From Spirochaetaceae bacterium (GTDB lineage Bacteria > Spirochaetota > Spirochaetia > SZUA-6 > Bin103): a stretch of DNA of 47,689 nt. A program made the position numbers and the translations under genes. Under the pieces are notes generated by a model. It was given only the letters and a program-made list of their open reading frames with translations. It did no database searches and was not told the origin of the DNA. The DNA is taken from positions 1 to 47,689 of the forward strand of contig JAPPKD010000141.1 in the NCBI GenBank assembly GCA_028820215.1, written 5' to 3'. Below, one piece after another: positions 1 through 7,962 of this stretch (its first letter is position 1; each line of letters begins with the position of its first letter).

Positions 1-1745
1 GGCCGGAGAAACCCATCGTTCGAAAGGCGAGAAGGCGCTCCGGTCCGACCCTACAACTACGGCTCGCGCGGCGCCTCTCCGTTTCCGGCCGGCTGCACCT
101 GCCGCTGGTGCGAGGAACGGTTCTGCGCGGAGGCCGGCGCCGAGCTGCCTGCGCGGGTCGACTTTGCCAGCCTGGACTTCAAGCGCTGGGTACGCTGGCG
201 CTACCGCAACCTGCGCGAGTTTCAGAACCGGATCGCGTCGAGCGTGCGCGCGATCCGCGACGTCGGGACCGTGCGGTTCAACAGCTACCCGCGGCCGCGC
301 ATCCCCTGGACCTCCGCCAACGAGCTGGCGCCGATCAGGGGCGGGGCGCAGTTCTTCATCGAGACCGAGTACCCGCTGCTCGGCCCGCACCTGACCGCCA
401 AGGTGGCCCGTGCCCGCGGCGACTGCGAGATCTGGGGGCACGCGCCGCAGCCGATCGGCCCGGTCGGCTGGGCTCCCTACCAGGAGCCCACCTACATGGC
501 ACGGGTGACGCTGGGCGCGCTGGCCAACGGCGTGCACGTGCAGAGCCCGGTCGACTACCACCACCCCGAGCAGCAGCGCTTCGTGTTCGCGGAGCTCGCC
601 CGCCGCCGCGCCTTCGTGGGCGGCGACAGCCTGCGGCAGTGCGCGCTGCACCTGTCGCAGCGGACCCGCGACTTCCGTTCCGGCAGGCGCTGGACGCCGA
701 CCCGGAGTTCTCGGCGCTCGCGCAGGGGCCGGTCGTGGCGCCGGCGCTGCGCGAGCTGGCGCAGGAATGCGAGGGCTCCGACCACTACTGGAAGCAGTGG
801 GCGGGCGTGGCCGAGATGCTGGAGCGTAGCCACATCCCGTTCGACGTGCTGTTCGACGACGGGCTGACCCCCGAGGGCCTCGCCGGCTACCGCGCGCTGG
901 TGCTGCCCGACTCGGTGTGCCTGTCCGACGCCGAGTGTGCGGCGATCGGCGCCTGGGTGGCGGACGGCGGCACGCTGGTGGCCACCTACCAGACTTCGCT
1001 GGCCGACGAGTGGGGCGACCGCAGGGAGGACTTCGGCCTGGGCGAGGCCTTCGGCCTTCGCTATCGCGGCACCTACGACGCCGACGGCGACGGCGGCAGC
1101 ATCTACGTGCTGCACAACCGGCTGACCCGACACGGCGCCTGGATCGGCTTCGACGGCCAACACACGGAGGTGGCGACGCCGGGCGCCGTCGACACGCTGG
1201 CGACACTGTCGGTGTACCACTCGCTCGTGCTGCATCCGCTCGGCGCCGCCGTCGACGAATCCGACACGGACCGGCTCGACTCCGGCCACCCGGCCATCAC
1301 CGCCCATCGGCACGGCCGCGGGCTCACCATCTACGTCTCCGGAGACGTGGGCGCCGCCTTTTGCGGCCACCCGGTGCCGCGGCTGGCCGCGTTGTTCGCC
1401 GACCTGGTCCGGCAGGCCGGTCTGGCCCTGACGATCGATGCGCCGCCACGCCTGCTGGCAGCCGCGCGCACCCGCGCCCCCGGCGACGGCTCGCGCATCG
1501 ACGTCCACCTGTACGAGCGCATGCTGCCGCTGCTCCCGTGGGACCGCCAGCACGCGGACGTGCAGACCTGGGGCGCGCTGGACCCGCCGACCGTGTTCCG
1601 GGACGTCTCGATCACGCTGCACGAAGGCCGGATCGCCCGCGCGCGGCTCCCGCTCTCCGGCCGCGAGCTGACCGTCACGGACGGGACGGTCACGGTTCCG
1701 GAGGTGGTGCTCCATGAGGTCGTGGAGCTCACCCTCGCGACGTAG
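1..1745 (+). CDS. Beta-galactosidase-trimerisation-domain (GH42-like) protein, 5'-truncated and frameshifted
   Basis: The gene is open at the left window edge. Frame 1 is open from base 1 and carries a Cys cluster (GCTCRWC, bases 91-111) like the CxCxxC segment of GHL10/GH42-like barrel proteins, then 'FIETEYPLLGPHL' and 'PVDYHHPEQQRF'. Homology-like sequence then jumps to frame 3 at about 676-681 ('DFR' followed by 'FRQALDADPEF'), consistent with one missing base. The second half contains a glutamine-amidotransferase-like fold ('GYRALVLPDSVCLSD', 'WVADGGTLVATYQTS'), as in the beta-galactosidase trimerisation domain, and ends at TAG 1745. It is nine bases upstream of the GH51 gene, so the two probably form one glycan-degradation operon. 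Either the gene is broken or there is an assembly error. Substrate unknown. Confidence 0.7.
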   Translation, partial: PEKPIVRKARRRSGPTLQLRLARRLSVSGRLHLPLVRGTVLRGGRRRAACAGRLCQPGLQALGTLALPQPARVSEPDRVERARDPRRRDRAVQQLPAAAHPLDLRQRAGADQGRGAVLHRDRVPAARPAPDRQGGPCPRRLRDLGARAAADRPGRLGSLPGAHLHGTGDAGRAGQRRARAEPGRLPPPRAAALRVRGARPPPRLRGRRQPAAVRAAPVAADPRLPFRQALDADPEFSALAQGPVVAPALRELAQECEGSDHYWKQWAGVAEMLERSHIPFDVLFDDGLTPEGLAGYRALVLPDSVCLSDAECAAIGAWVADGGTLVATYQTSLADEWGDRREDFGLGEAFGLRYRGTYDADGDGGSIYVLHNRLTRHGAWIGFDGQHTEVATPGAVDTLATLSVYHSLVLHPLGAAVDESDTDRLDSGHPAITAHRHGRGLTIYVSGDVGAAFCGHPVPRLAALFADLVRQAGLALTIDAPPRLLAAARTRAPGDGSRIDVHLYERMLPLLPWDRQHADVQTWGALDPPTVFRDVSITLHEGRIARARLPLSGRELTVTDGTVTVPEVVLHEVVELTLAT

Positions 1746-1754
1746 CGCCGGCCG

Positions 1755-3581
1755 ATGACGCCGGACTGCCGGGTCACGGTCACCGCCGACCGCCTGCCGG
1801 GGCGGATCGGCCCGTTCCACTACGGGCAGCTCTTCGAGTACCTGTGCGAGCTGGTGCCGTCGCTGTACGGGGAGAAGCTGGACGACCCCGGCTTCGAGGG
1901 CATCGTGCCGTGCGCCGCCCACTTCCTGCCGGGCGCCGACCGGCAGCCCAGGCCGTGGCGTCTCGCCGGGGCCGTGCACCGCGGCTCGTTCGACCTGGAC
2001 GCCGCGGCTCCCTACGCCGGCTCGCGCTGCGCCAGGATCACCATCCGCGGCCAAGACCCGGCGCCGGTGGGAGTCGCGCAACCCGGGATCGCCGTCCGGG
2101 CCGGCGCGCGCTACCGCTTCGCCGTGTCCGCGCGCTGCCGCGGCCTGAGCTCCGGCCTCACCGTCCGCCTGGCCGCCGCCGGCCGCGTGCTGGCCGCCCG
2201 GCGCGTCGACGCGGTGGGCGCCGACTGGTCGCGGCTTGCATGCGAGCTCCGCGCCGAGGCCGACGCCGACGACGCCACGCTGGAGATCGTCACCCGCGGT
2301 CCCGGTACGCTCTGGCTGGACGCCGCCAGCCTCACCGGCGCCGACACCGTCGACGGGTGGCGCCCCGACGTGGTCGCCGCGCTTCGCGCCCTGCGTCCCG
2401 GCATGCTGCGGTTCGGCGGCACCACCATCCGCAAGCACTTCGAGTGGAAGGACGGCACCGTACCGCCGGACCGGCGCGCCCCGTTTCGCGACGCCGGCGG
2501 CAGCACCCAGCCGGGCAACGTAGGCGTGGACGAGTTCCTGGACCTGTGCCGGGCGACCGGGTCGGAGCCGCTGATGTGCGTCCGCTTCAGCGACCGGCGG
2601 CCGGCCGACGCCGCGGAGCTGGTCCAGTACTGCAACGGGAACACGGACGCCGGCTGGGGCGCCCGCCGCGCCGCGCTGGGCAGGCCGGCGCCGCACGGCG
2701 TGCGCTACTGGCAGATCGGCAACGAGGTGCGGGGTGAGGCATACGAGCGCGGCCTGCCGGCGTTCTGCCGCGCGATGCTCGCCGCCGCCCCGGGCATCCG
2801 GCTGCTCTCCTCCAACCCGACGGCGGGCGTGCTGGCCGGCGCCGGCACGCACCTCAGCCACGCTTGTCCGCACCTCTACCACGGCGCGGACCTGGAGCGC
2901 TGCGCCGCCGAGCTGCGCGAGCTGGAGGCGCTCATCGCCCACCATGCGCCGCAGCGCCCAAACCCCGGCGTGAAAGTGGCGATCACGGAGTGGAACGCCT
3001 CCAACCCCGACTGGGGGCCGGGCCGCGGCGAGCTGATGACGCTCGGCAACGCGCTGGCCTGCGCCCGCTTCCACCATCTGCTGCACCACAACGCCGCGCT
3101 GGTGGAGATCGCCTGCCGGTCGAACCTGGCCGACAGCTTCTGCGGCGGCGCCATCGAGACCGACGCCGGCCGCCTGTACTGCCGGCCCGTCTACTACGTG
3201 CAGCAGCTCTACGCCACGCTGGGCGGGCGCCTGCCGCTCGCCTGCCGGACATCGGCAACGGCGCCGGACGTGAGCGCCGCCCTGACGGAAGACGGCGAAG
3301 ACCTGATCGTCCACGTCGTGAACGACAGCGACCAGGATCGACGCTGCACGATCGACGTGTCCGCGGTGGCGCCCGATCCCGGCCCGGCGGACGCCTGGCA
3401 TGTGGTCGACACCCGGCACGCCGGCAGCGCCGACGCGATGAACTCCTTCGACGACCCGGAACGGGTCAGGACCCTGATGATGCCGGTCGCCGGTGCGGGA
3501 CCGGTGCTCGACTGCGAGCTGCCGGCGTTGAGCGTCGCCGCCCTCTCCGTGCGCCGATCCGAGTGCACCCGATCCCCTTGA
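1755..3581 (+). CDS. GH51-like alpha-L-arabinofuranosidase
   Basis: 608 residues. The N-terminus 'IGPFHYGQLFEYL' matches the opening of GH51 arabinofuranosidases, which release terminal arabinofuranose from arabinan/arabinoxylan oligomers. A jelly-roll-like insert (about residues 70-200) precedes the barrel. The barrel has 'LRFGGTTIRKHFEWKDG', 'VGVDEFLDLCR', the acid/base motif 'WQIGNEVRGEAY' (E324) and the nucleophile motif 'VAITEWNASN' (E412), both intact. A C-terminal beta-domain follows. There is no clear signal peptide, so it probably acts on imported oligosaccharides in the cytoplasm. It starts nine bases after the upstream GH42-like gene. The CBM-like insert and divergent 'RFGG' make exact specificity uncertain. 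Confidence 0.85.
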   Translation: MTPDCRVTVTADRLPGRIGPFHYGQLFEYLCELVPSLYGEKLDDPGFEGIVPCAAHFLPGADRQPRPWRLAGAVHRGSFDLDAAAPYAGSRCARITIRGQDPAPVGVAQPGIAVRAGARYRFAVSARCRGLSSGLTVRLAAAGRVLAARRVDAVGADWSRLACELRAEADADDATLEIVTRGPGTLWLDAASLTGADTVDGWRPDVVAALRALRPGMLRFGGTTIRKHFEWKDGTVPPDRRAPFRDAGGSTQPGNVGVDEFLDLCRATGSEPLMCVRFSDRRPADAAELVQYCNGNTDAGWGARRAALGRPAPHGVRYWQIGNEVRGEAYERGLPAFCRAMLAAAPGIRLLSSNPTAGVLAGAGTHLSHACPHLYHGADLERCAAELRELEALIAHHAPQRPNPGVKVAITEWNASNPDWGPGRGELMTLGNALACARFHHLLHHNAALVEIACRSNLADSFCGGAIETDAGRLYCRPVYYVQQLYATLGGRLPLACRTSATAPDVSAALTEDGEDLIVHVVNDSDQDRRCTIDVSAVAPDPGPADAWHVVDTRHAGSADAMNSFDDPERVRTLMMPVAGAGPVLDCELPALSVAALSVRRSECTRSP

Positions 3582-3604
3582 CGCTCAGCGATTCGTCGTA
3601 CAAC
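3578..3604 (+). promoter_or_regulatory. Possible promoter of the first TA module
   Basis: TTGACG at 3578-3583 overlaps the GH51 stop codon and is followed after 15 bases by TACAAC at 3599-3604. The antitoxin start cluster (ATG at 3609, 3615 and 3621) lies 4-16 bases downstream with no Shine-Dalgarno. Spacer is short, so this is a tentative sigma70-like call. Confidence 0.35.
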
Positions 3605-3608
3605 TGTA

Positions 3609-3917
3609 ATGCGCATGAGGATGATCGCGTCACGGGCACTGGCGGCGAAGCCAGGTAAGGTCTGGGAGGATCTCGATCGGGAAGGCGCCGTCGTGATTAC
3701 CAAGGACGGCCTGCCGCGCAGCATCATGATCCCGACGAGCGACGCCACGTTGCTGGAGGACATCCAGGAACTGGTGTTCGCACGTGCGCGAAGAGCCGTA
3801 CGGGAGATTCGGTCACGAGCCGCTGAAGCCGGTATCGAAGGCTTGACCGGCGCAGGCATCGAGCTCGAGATCAAGGAGGCGCGGCGCACGCGCACTCGCA
3901 CCGCCGGGGGTGAGTGA
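3609..3917 (+). CDS. Type II antitoxin, Phd/YefM-like
   Basis: 102 residues. 'ASRALAAKPGKVWEDLDREG' and 'VVITKDGLPRSIMIP' are the DNA-binding N-terminal pattern of Phd/YefM antitoxins (helix, then a beta-hairpin with 'VITKxGxP'). The remaining residues form a charged helical tail expected to cap the toxin. Three in-frame ATGs (3609, 3615, 3621) are possible starts; the family pattern fits 3615 or 3621 equally well. It overlaps the PIN toxin by eight bases, so translation is probably coupled. Autoregulation by the toxin/antitoxin complex is usual in this family. Confidence 0.8.
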   Translation: MRMRMIASRALAAKPGKVWEDLDREGAVVITKDGLPRSIMIPTSDATLLEDIQELVFARARRAVREIRSRAAEAGIEGLTGAGIELEIKEARRTRTRTAGGE

Positions 3918-4380
3918 GCGAAGCGAACCTCACTCGCAGAGTGAGGCTCCGGTCTGGGTGCTGGACACGAACGTCTTCGTCTCCGGACTGCTGTCACCAT
4001 TCGGGCCGCCCGGACGGCTCGTCGATGCGCTGCTCTCCAGGCATCTCCGGATCGCGATCGACGACAGGATCGAGGCCGAGTATCGCGAGGTGCTCGCGCG
4101 GCAGCGCCTGGACATACCCGCCGTTCGGCGTGCGGCGGTTCAGGCCATCTTCCAGTTCCAGCACCACGTGACTGCCTCGCCCTGGTCAGGCTCAGCACCG
4201 CCCGACCCGGATGACGTGATGTTTCTGGAGGTCGCACTGCAGACCTCTGCGCGGACGCTGATGACCGGAAACCTGCGTCACTTCCCGGTCGGTTGCCGCG
4301 GGCCGGTGGTGGTGTCATCCCCGCGAGAAGCGTGGGAACGCTTCGTCGCCATCGGCCTGCGCGGCGGCGAGGTACCATGA
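3910..4380 (+). CDS. PIN-domain toxin (COG1569 family)
   Basis: 156 residues with GTG start at 3910. PIN ribonuclease features: 'VWVLDTNVFVSGLLSP' (D19), 'RIEAEYREVLAR' (E57 region), 'PPDPDDVMFLEVAL' (D101/D102) and 'TLMTGNLRHFP', where N121 sits at the usual fourth acidic position. This matches the 'putative toxin component, PIN family' group, metal-dependent RNases held inactive by their antitoxin. The start overlaps the antitoxin end by eight bases, and its own stop overlaps the next ATG (4377) by four bases, tying the TA pair to the downstream membrane gene. Confidence 0.8.
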   Translation: MSERSEPHSQSEAPVWVLDTNVFVSGLLSPFGPPGRLVDALLSRHLRIAIDDRIEAEYREVLARQRLDIPAVRRAAVQAIFQFQHHVTASPWSGSAPPDPDDVMFLEVALQTSARTLMTGNLRHFPVGCRGPVVVSSPREAWERFVAIGLRGGEVP

Positions 4381-5039
4381 CGGCGGCCCGATCCATGTAC
4401 GCCGACCTTCGCAACGCCCGCGCGCGCCGGACTCGCGTCCTTGCCGAAGCGTACCAGCGGCGCCGCCTGCGGAAGCCGGCGGTGCAGTTCACGGCGTTCG
4501 CATTTGGCGTCGTCTCCGTCGCGATCAACTGCAACCTGCTGCTGCAGGGCACCGACTACCTGATCGACGCCCGCGACCTGGTCGGCCGGTTCACGCTGCT
4601 GACCCTCCAGGCCGCCTACCGGCAGCGCCTGTTCTGGGGCCTGCTGCTGCCCGTGACCCTGGGCGTGGGGTGGCTGGCGTCGCTGCTCGTGATCGGCCGC
4701 GCCTACGCCGGCTATGCCCTGCACCGGCGCTGGTGGCTGTCCCAGACCGGCTCCACTCCGTACTCGTGGCTGTCGCCCGGATCGGGCTACATAGTGCTGC
4801 TGTCGAGGTTTCTGCTGGTCACCGCCCTGCAGGGCCTGGCCGGGCTGCTGATCGTGCTGGTGCGGGTGCTGTCGGTGCCCGCGATGCTCGTCGCCGCCGA
4901 GGAGCTGTGGCCGGCGGTGCTGGTGTACGCGGGCGGTGGAGCCGCCGCCCTTCTGGCTCGGATACCCGTTCGCCGCCGCCTGGACGCCGCAATCCGGCGC
5001 CGCGGCGAGATCGTGGCGGCACAAGGAGGAAATCGATGA
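4377..5039 (+). CDS. Four-TM integral membrane protein, unknown family (paralogue of 34585-35244)
   Basis: 220 residues from ATG 4377, which overlaps the toxin stop as ATGA. An Arg-rich amphipathic N-terminus (residues 1-33) precedes four hydrophobic segments near 36-56, 87-110, 142-172 and 178-196. Between segments 2 and 3 is a distinctive block: 'GWLASLLVIGRAYAGYALH', 'RWW', 'LSPGSG' and 'SRFLLVTALQG'. The same block occurs in the protein at 34585-35244. I do not recognise a named family. Its stop overlaps the ATG of the Tm-1-like gene (5036). Function unknown; the paralogue sits with DUF4340 and DUF4129 genes, suggesting an envelope role. Confidence 0.8.
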   Translation: MTAARSMYADLRNARARRTRVLAEAYQRRRLRKPAVQFTAFAFGVVSVAINCNLLLQGTDYLIDARDLVGRFTLLTLQAAYRQRLFWGLLLPVTLGVGWLASLLVIGRAYAGYALHRRWWLSQTGSTPYSWLSPGSGYIVLLSRFLLVTALQGLAGLLIVLVRVLSVPAMLVAAEELWPAVLVYAGGGAAALLARIPVRRRLDAAIRRRGEIVAAQGGNR

Positions 5040-6259
5040 CGATCTGCCTGATCGGAGCGTTCGACACCAAGGGAACGGAGTACGCCTTCGTCCGCGACCG
5101 CATCCGGGAGCGCGGTCACGACGTGCTCACCGTCAACACCGGCGTGCTGGGCTCCACCGACCTGTTCGGCGTCGACGTGGAGGCGAACGAGGTCGCCCGA
5201 GCGGGCGGCACGGAGCTGGAGCCGCTGCGCGAGCGGCGCGACCGCGGCGAGGCGATGCGGGTGATGACCGCCGGCGCGCCGGTCGTGATCGCCCGGCTCC
5301 ACGAGGGCGGCCGCATCGACGCCGTGCTCGGCATGGGCGGGACCGGCGGCACCACGGTGGTCACGGCGGCCATGCGGGCGCTGCCGCTGTCCGTGCCAAC
5401 GGTGTGCGTCTCCACCGCCGCCGCCGGGGACGTCGGCCCCTACCTCGGCACCCGCGGGATCACGATGATCCCGTCGATCGTCGACGTGGCCGGCATCAAC
5501 CGCATCTCGCGCATCGTGCTGACACGGGCCGCCGCCGCCGTGTCCGCGATGGCGGAGGCGTCGCCCCCGGCCGATGAGGCGGACCGGCCGGTGATCGCCG
5601 CGTCGATGTTCGGCAACACCACCGAGTGCGTGGACGCCTGCCGGGAGCGGCTCACCGCGCAGGGCTACGAAGTGCTGGTCTTCCACGCCACCGGCACCGG
5701 CGGGCGCACGATGGAGAGCCTGGTGCGCGACGGGCTGGTCGACGCCGTGCTCGACATCACCACCACCGAGTGGGCGGACACCGTCTGCGGGGGCGTGTTC
5801 GACGCCGGCCCCGAGCGGCTGGACGCGCCGGGGCGGATGGGGGTTCCCCACCTGATCGTCCCCGGTTGCGTGGACATGGCCAACTTCGGCGCCATGGACA
5901 CCGTCCCGGAGCGCTACCGGCAGGCGGCCCGCACGTTCTACGAATGGAACCCGTCGGTGACGCTGATGCGTACCGATGCCGAGGAGAACCGGCGGATGGG
6001 CGAGGTGTTCGCGCGCAAGGCCAACGCCGCCGCCGGCCCGGTCGCGTTTCTGGTCCCGCTGCGGGGGGTCTCCATACTGGACGGCGACGGGCAGCCGTTC
6101 TGCGACCGCGCGGCCGACGCGGCGTTTCTGCAGGCGGTCAAGGCGGGCCTGCGGGACGACATCGTCGTGGAAGAGCTGGACGCCAACATCAACGACGCCG
6201 CCTTCGCCGACCGGGCGGTGGCGATGATGCTCGACCTGGCCGCCCGCGGGAGGGGATAG
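5036..6259 (+). CDS. Tm-1-like ATP-binding protein (UPF0261)
   Basis: 407 residues. The start at 5036 is set by a strong AAGGAGGA at 5023-5030 (five-base spacing) and an ATGA overlap with the upstream stop. '[18 protein letters not shown]', the glycine-rich '[11 protein letters not shown]', '[12 protein letters not shown]' and '[11 protein letters not shown]' are hallmarks of UPF0261, the family of the N-terminal domain of tomato Tm-1. The second half has '[16 protein letters not shown]', '[13 protein letters not shown]' and '[16 protein letters not shown]'. The family binds ATP but its bacterial reaction is not established. The next gene begins one base after this stop and encodes the TIM-barrel partner that is fused in plant Tm-1, so they probably act as one complex. 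Confidence 0.9.
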   Translation: MTICLIGAFDTKGTEYAFVRDRIRERGHDVLTVNTGVLGSTDLFGVDVEANEVARAGGTELEPLRERRDRGEAMRVMTAGAPVVIARLHEGGRIDAVLGMGGTGGTTVVTAAMRALPLSVPTVCVSTAAAGDVGPYLGTRGITMIPSIVDVAGINRISRIVLTRAAAAVSAMAEASPPADEADRPVIAASMFGNTTECVDACRERLTAQGYEVLVFHATGTGGRTMESLVRDGLVDAVLDITTTEWADTVCGGVFDAGPERLDAPGRMGVPHLIVPGCVDMANFGAMDTVPERYRQAARTFYEWNPSVTLMRTDAEENRRMGEVFARKANAAAGPVAFLVPLRGVSILDGDGQPFCDRAADAAFLQAVKAGLRDDIVVEELDANINDAAFADRAVAMMLDLAARGRG

Positions 6260-6260
6260 C

Positions 6261-7091
6261 ATGGCATTCACCAGGCAGCAGATCCTGAAGCGGCTGCGCG
6301 GCCGCGTGGCCGCCGGCCAACCGATCATCGGCGGCGGCGCGGGCAACGGCATCAGCGCCAAGTGCCAGGAGGCCGGCGGCGTCGACCTGCTGGTGATTTA
6401 CAACTCCGGCCGCTTCCGCATGAACGGGCGCGGATCGCTGGCCGGCTGCATGCCGTACGGCGACGCCAACGCGATCGTGATGGAGATGGCCGGCGACGTG
6501 CTGCCGGTGGTGCCCGATACGCCGGTGCTGGCCGGCGTCTGCGGCACCGACCCGACGCGCCTGATGGACCGATTCCTGCGCCAGGTCCGCGACGCCGGCT
6601 TCTCCGGCGCGCAGAACTTTCCGACCGTCGGCCTGATCGACGGACTGTTCCGCGCGAACCTCGAGGAGACCGGCATGGGCTATCCGCTGGAGGTGGAGAT
6701 GGTCCGCCTGGCGTGCGAGCTGGACCTGTTCACCTCGCCCTATGCGTTCGATGCGGACGAGGGCGCCGCCATGGCGAAGGCGGGAGCGGACGTGGTGGTC
6801 GCCCACATGGGTCTGACCACGAAGGGGACGATCGGCGCGGAGACGGCGCTGGAGCTCCAGGAGTGCCCGGCTCGCATCCAGGCGATCGCCGACGCCGCGC
6901 GGGCGGCGCGGGACGACGTCATCGTGCTGTGCCACGGCGGCCCGATCGCCATGCCCGAGGACGCGGAGTACGTGCTCGAGCGCACCGAGGGGGTGGACGG
7001 TTTCTACGGCGCCTCCAGCGTCGAGCGCCTGCCGACCGAGGTGGCCATCACCGAACAGATGAAGGCCTTCCGAGCGATCCGGAGCAGTTAG
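6261..7091 (+). CDS. TIM-barrel phosphoenolpyruvate hydrolase family protein (Tm-1 C-terminal domain type)
   Basis: 276 residues. '[20 protein letters not shown]', '[20 protein letters not shown]', '[17 protein letters not shown]', '[10 protein letters not shown]' and '[20 protein letters not shown]' match the predicted PEP hydrolase/TIM-barrel family, homologous to the C-terminal domain of tomato Tm-1. Length is typical. The start follows the UPF0261 stop by one base, so expression is coupled. The enzymatic reaction in bacteria is not settled; 'PEP hydrolase' is a family name. It is the last gene of the plus-strand run that begins at the TA pair. Confidence 0.88.
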   Translation: MAFTRQQILKRLRGRVAAGQPIIGGGAGNGISAKCQEAGGVDLLVIYNSGRFRMNGRGSLAGCMPYGDANAIVMEMAGDVLPVVPDTPVLAGVCGTDPTRLMDRFLRQVRDAGFSGAQNFPTVGLIDGLFRANLEETGMGYPLEVEMVRLACELDLFTSPYAFDADEGAAMAKAGADVVVAHMGLTTKGTIGAETALELQECPARIQAIADAARAARDDVIVLCHGGPIAMPEDAEYVLERTEGVDGFYGASSVERLPTEVAITEQMKAFRAIRSS

Positions 7092-7237
7092 CAGGAGCCC
7101 ATACGCCTTCCCGTAGCCGATTCGGCCGCCCCCAGAAAAGATCGCTTCGATCATGGTCGAAACCGGCGCGATCCGGAGGATGCATTCGACTACACTCGAA
7201 GTCCGTTGCTAATGCTAATCGCCGGCACGAGATCACG

Positions 7238-7257
7238 GGGCCGCATGGGAGCGGCCC
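7238..7257. terminator. GC-rich hairpin between convergent genes
   Basis: A perfect 7-bp inverted repeat (GGGCCGC/GCGGCCC) with a six-base loop lies between the plus-strand stop at 7091 and the minus-strand stop at 7305. There is no clear T-tract on either strand, so termination is only a suggestion. The rest of 7092-7304 shows no gene. Confidence 0.3.
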
Positions 7258-7304
7258 GAGGCCACGACATCGTCGCGCTACTAGAGCGGTCGGTCTCCCT
7301 GCGC

Positions 7305-7529
7305 CTAATCTACGTTGAGCAGCGATACGTGTGCATGCTGCGGCACGTTCACGATCACGAAATAGGCAGTGGGATACAAATAATCCTCACGCGACTCGTC
7401 GATCACGCGAATGTATCCTTCGCGTGCCGCGTTCTCGTCCGGAATTATCTGATATACCTTTCGCTTCTCGAGATCCGCACAATCCCTGTTCTCAATGCAC
7501 AACGCGAACATCTCTTGCATATCGATCAA
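7305..7529 (-). CDS. Small conserved hypothetical protein (second of a two-gene unit)
   Basis: 74 residues: 'MFALCIENRDCADLEKRKVY', 'IPDENAAREGYIRVIDES', 'EDYLYPTAYFVIVNVP'. I recall similar short proteins ('...YRVIPDEEA...G.IRVIDESGEDYLYP...') in cyanobacteria and other phyla, without a known function. No signal peptide or membrane segment is visible. Its start overlaps the stop of 7526-7759 by four bases (ATGA on the minus strand), so the two are co-translated. The DNA is visibly less GC-rich than its neighbours, suggesting separate acquisition. Confidence 0.65.
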   Translation of the reverse strand: MIDMQEMFALCIENRDCADLEKRKVYQIIPDENAAREGYIRVIDESREDYLYPTAYFVIVNVPQHAHVSLLNVD

Positions 7530-7759
7530 TCCAGAAACCGCTTGATCTTCATCTTTACTCGGCCGACGCCGTGAGCCTCATACCAGTGGACCTCGGCGTT
7601 GCGGATGCTTCCGGTAGTGAGCTGGACGCTCGCCATTCCTTTCATCTTTCGCCAACGCCCTGAGCCGTACTGCCTTCGAAGCCTCATGATCTCCCGGATT
7701 CGTCCGCCTACCGCGATCGTTTCGACATCCGCCACGGTACCGACGATCTCAAAATGCAC
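7526..7759 (-). CDS. Small basic conserved hypothetical protein (first of a two-gene unit)
   Basis: 77 residues with GTG start at 7759: 'EIVGTVADVETIAVGGRIRE', 'YGSGRWRKMKGMASVQL', 'AEVHWYEAHGVGRVKMKIKR', ending 'FLD'. The 'GRWRKMKG' and 'VHWYEAHGxGR' segments recall a small conserved family often found beside the partner encoded at 7305-7529. It is basic, so nucleic-acid contact is possible, but function is unknown. A toxin-antitoxin role is conceivable given size and overlap but not shown. Upstream, 7760-7962 (203 bases) holds no gene that I can support. Confidence 0.65.
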   Translation of the reverse strand: MHFEIVGTVADVETIAVGGRIREIMRLRRQYGSGRWRKMKGMASVQLTTGSIRNAEVHWYEAHGVGRVKMKIKRFLD

Positions 7760-7962
7760 CAGAGGTTACCGCAGTTAACGAACAACGGTGCACGATAGTG
7801 AGGATAGTGATCGGCGTCAATGCGCATGGTTTGCGCCGTCGAATGGGCGCAGCTCCGCGGCCACGACGACATCCGGTCGCCGTGCTCGCTGACCCTGCCG
7901 CCGTTCCACAGGGTGCGTGGTCGGATCGCCAGCCACCACGCGATCAGCATCGCCGCGGGGGT

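Noticed and set aside
555..3419. 954-residue minus-strand open frame
   Set aside because: Antisense to the GH42-like and GH51 genes, which show catalytic motifs; low-complexity Arg/Gly/Ala/Val-rich shadow of high-GC coding DNA.
3895..3945. Repeated GTGAG/GAGTGAG around the PIN toxin start
   Set aside because: Short and low in complexity; does not define a clear repeat or an attachment site.
7182..7197. TGCATTCGACTAC-CTC, also found at 22901-22916
   Set aside because: Two occurrences of a short promoter-like string are too few to call a repeat; no gene follows the first copy.
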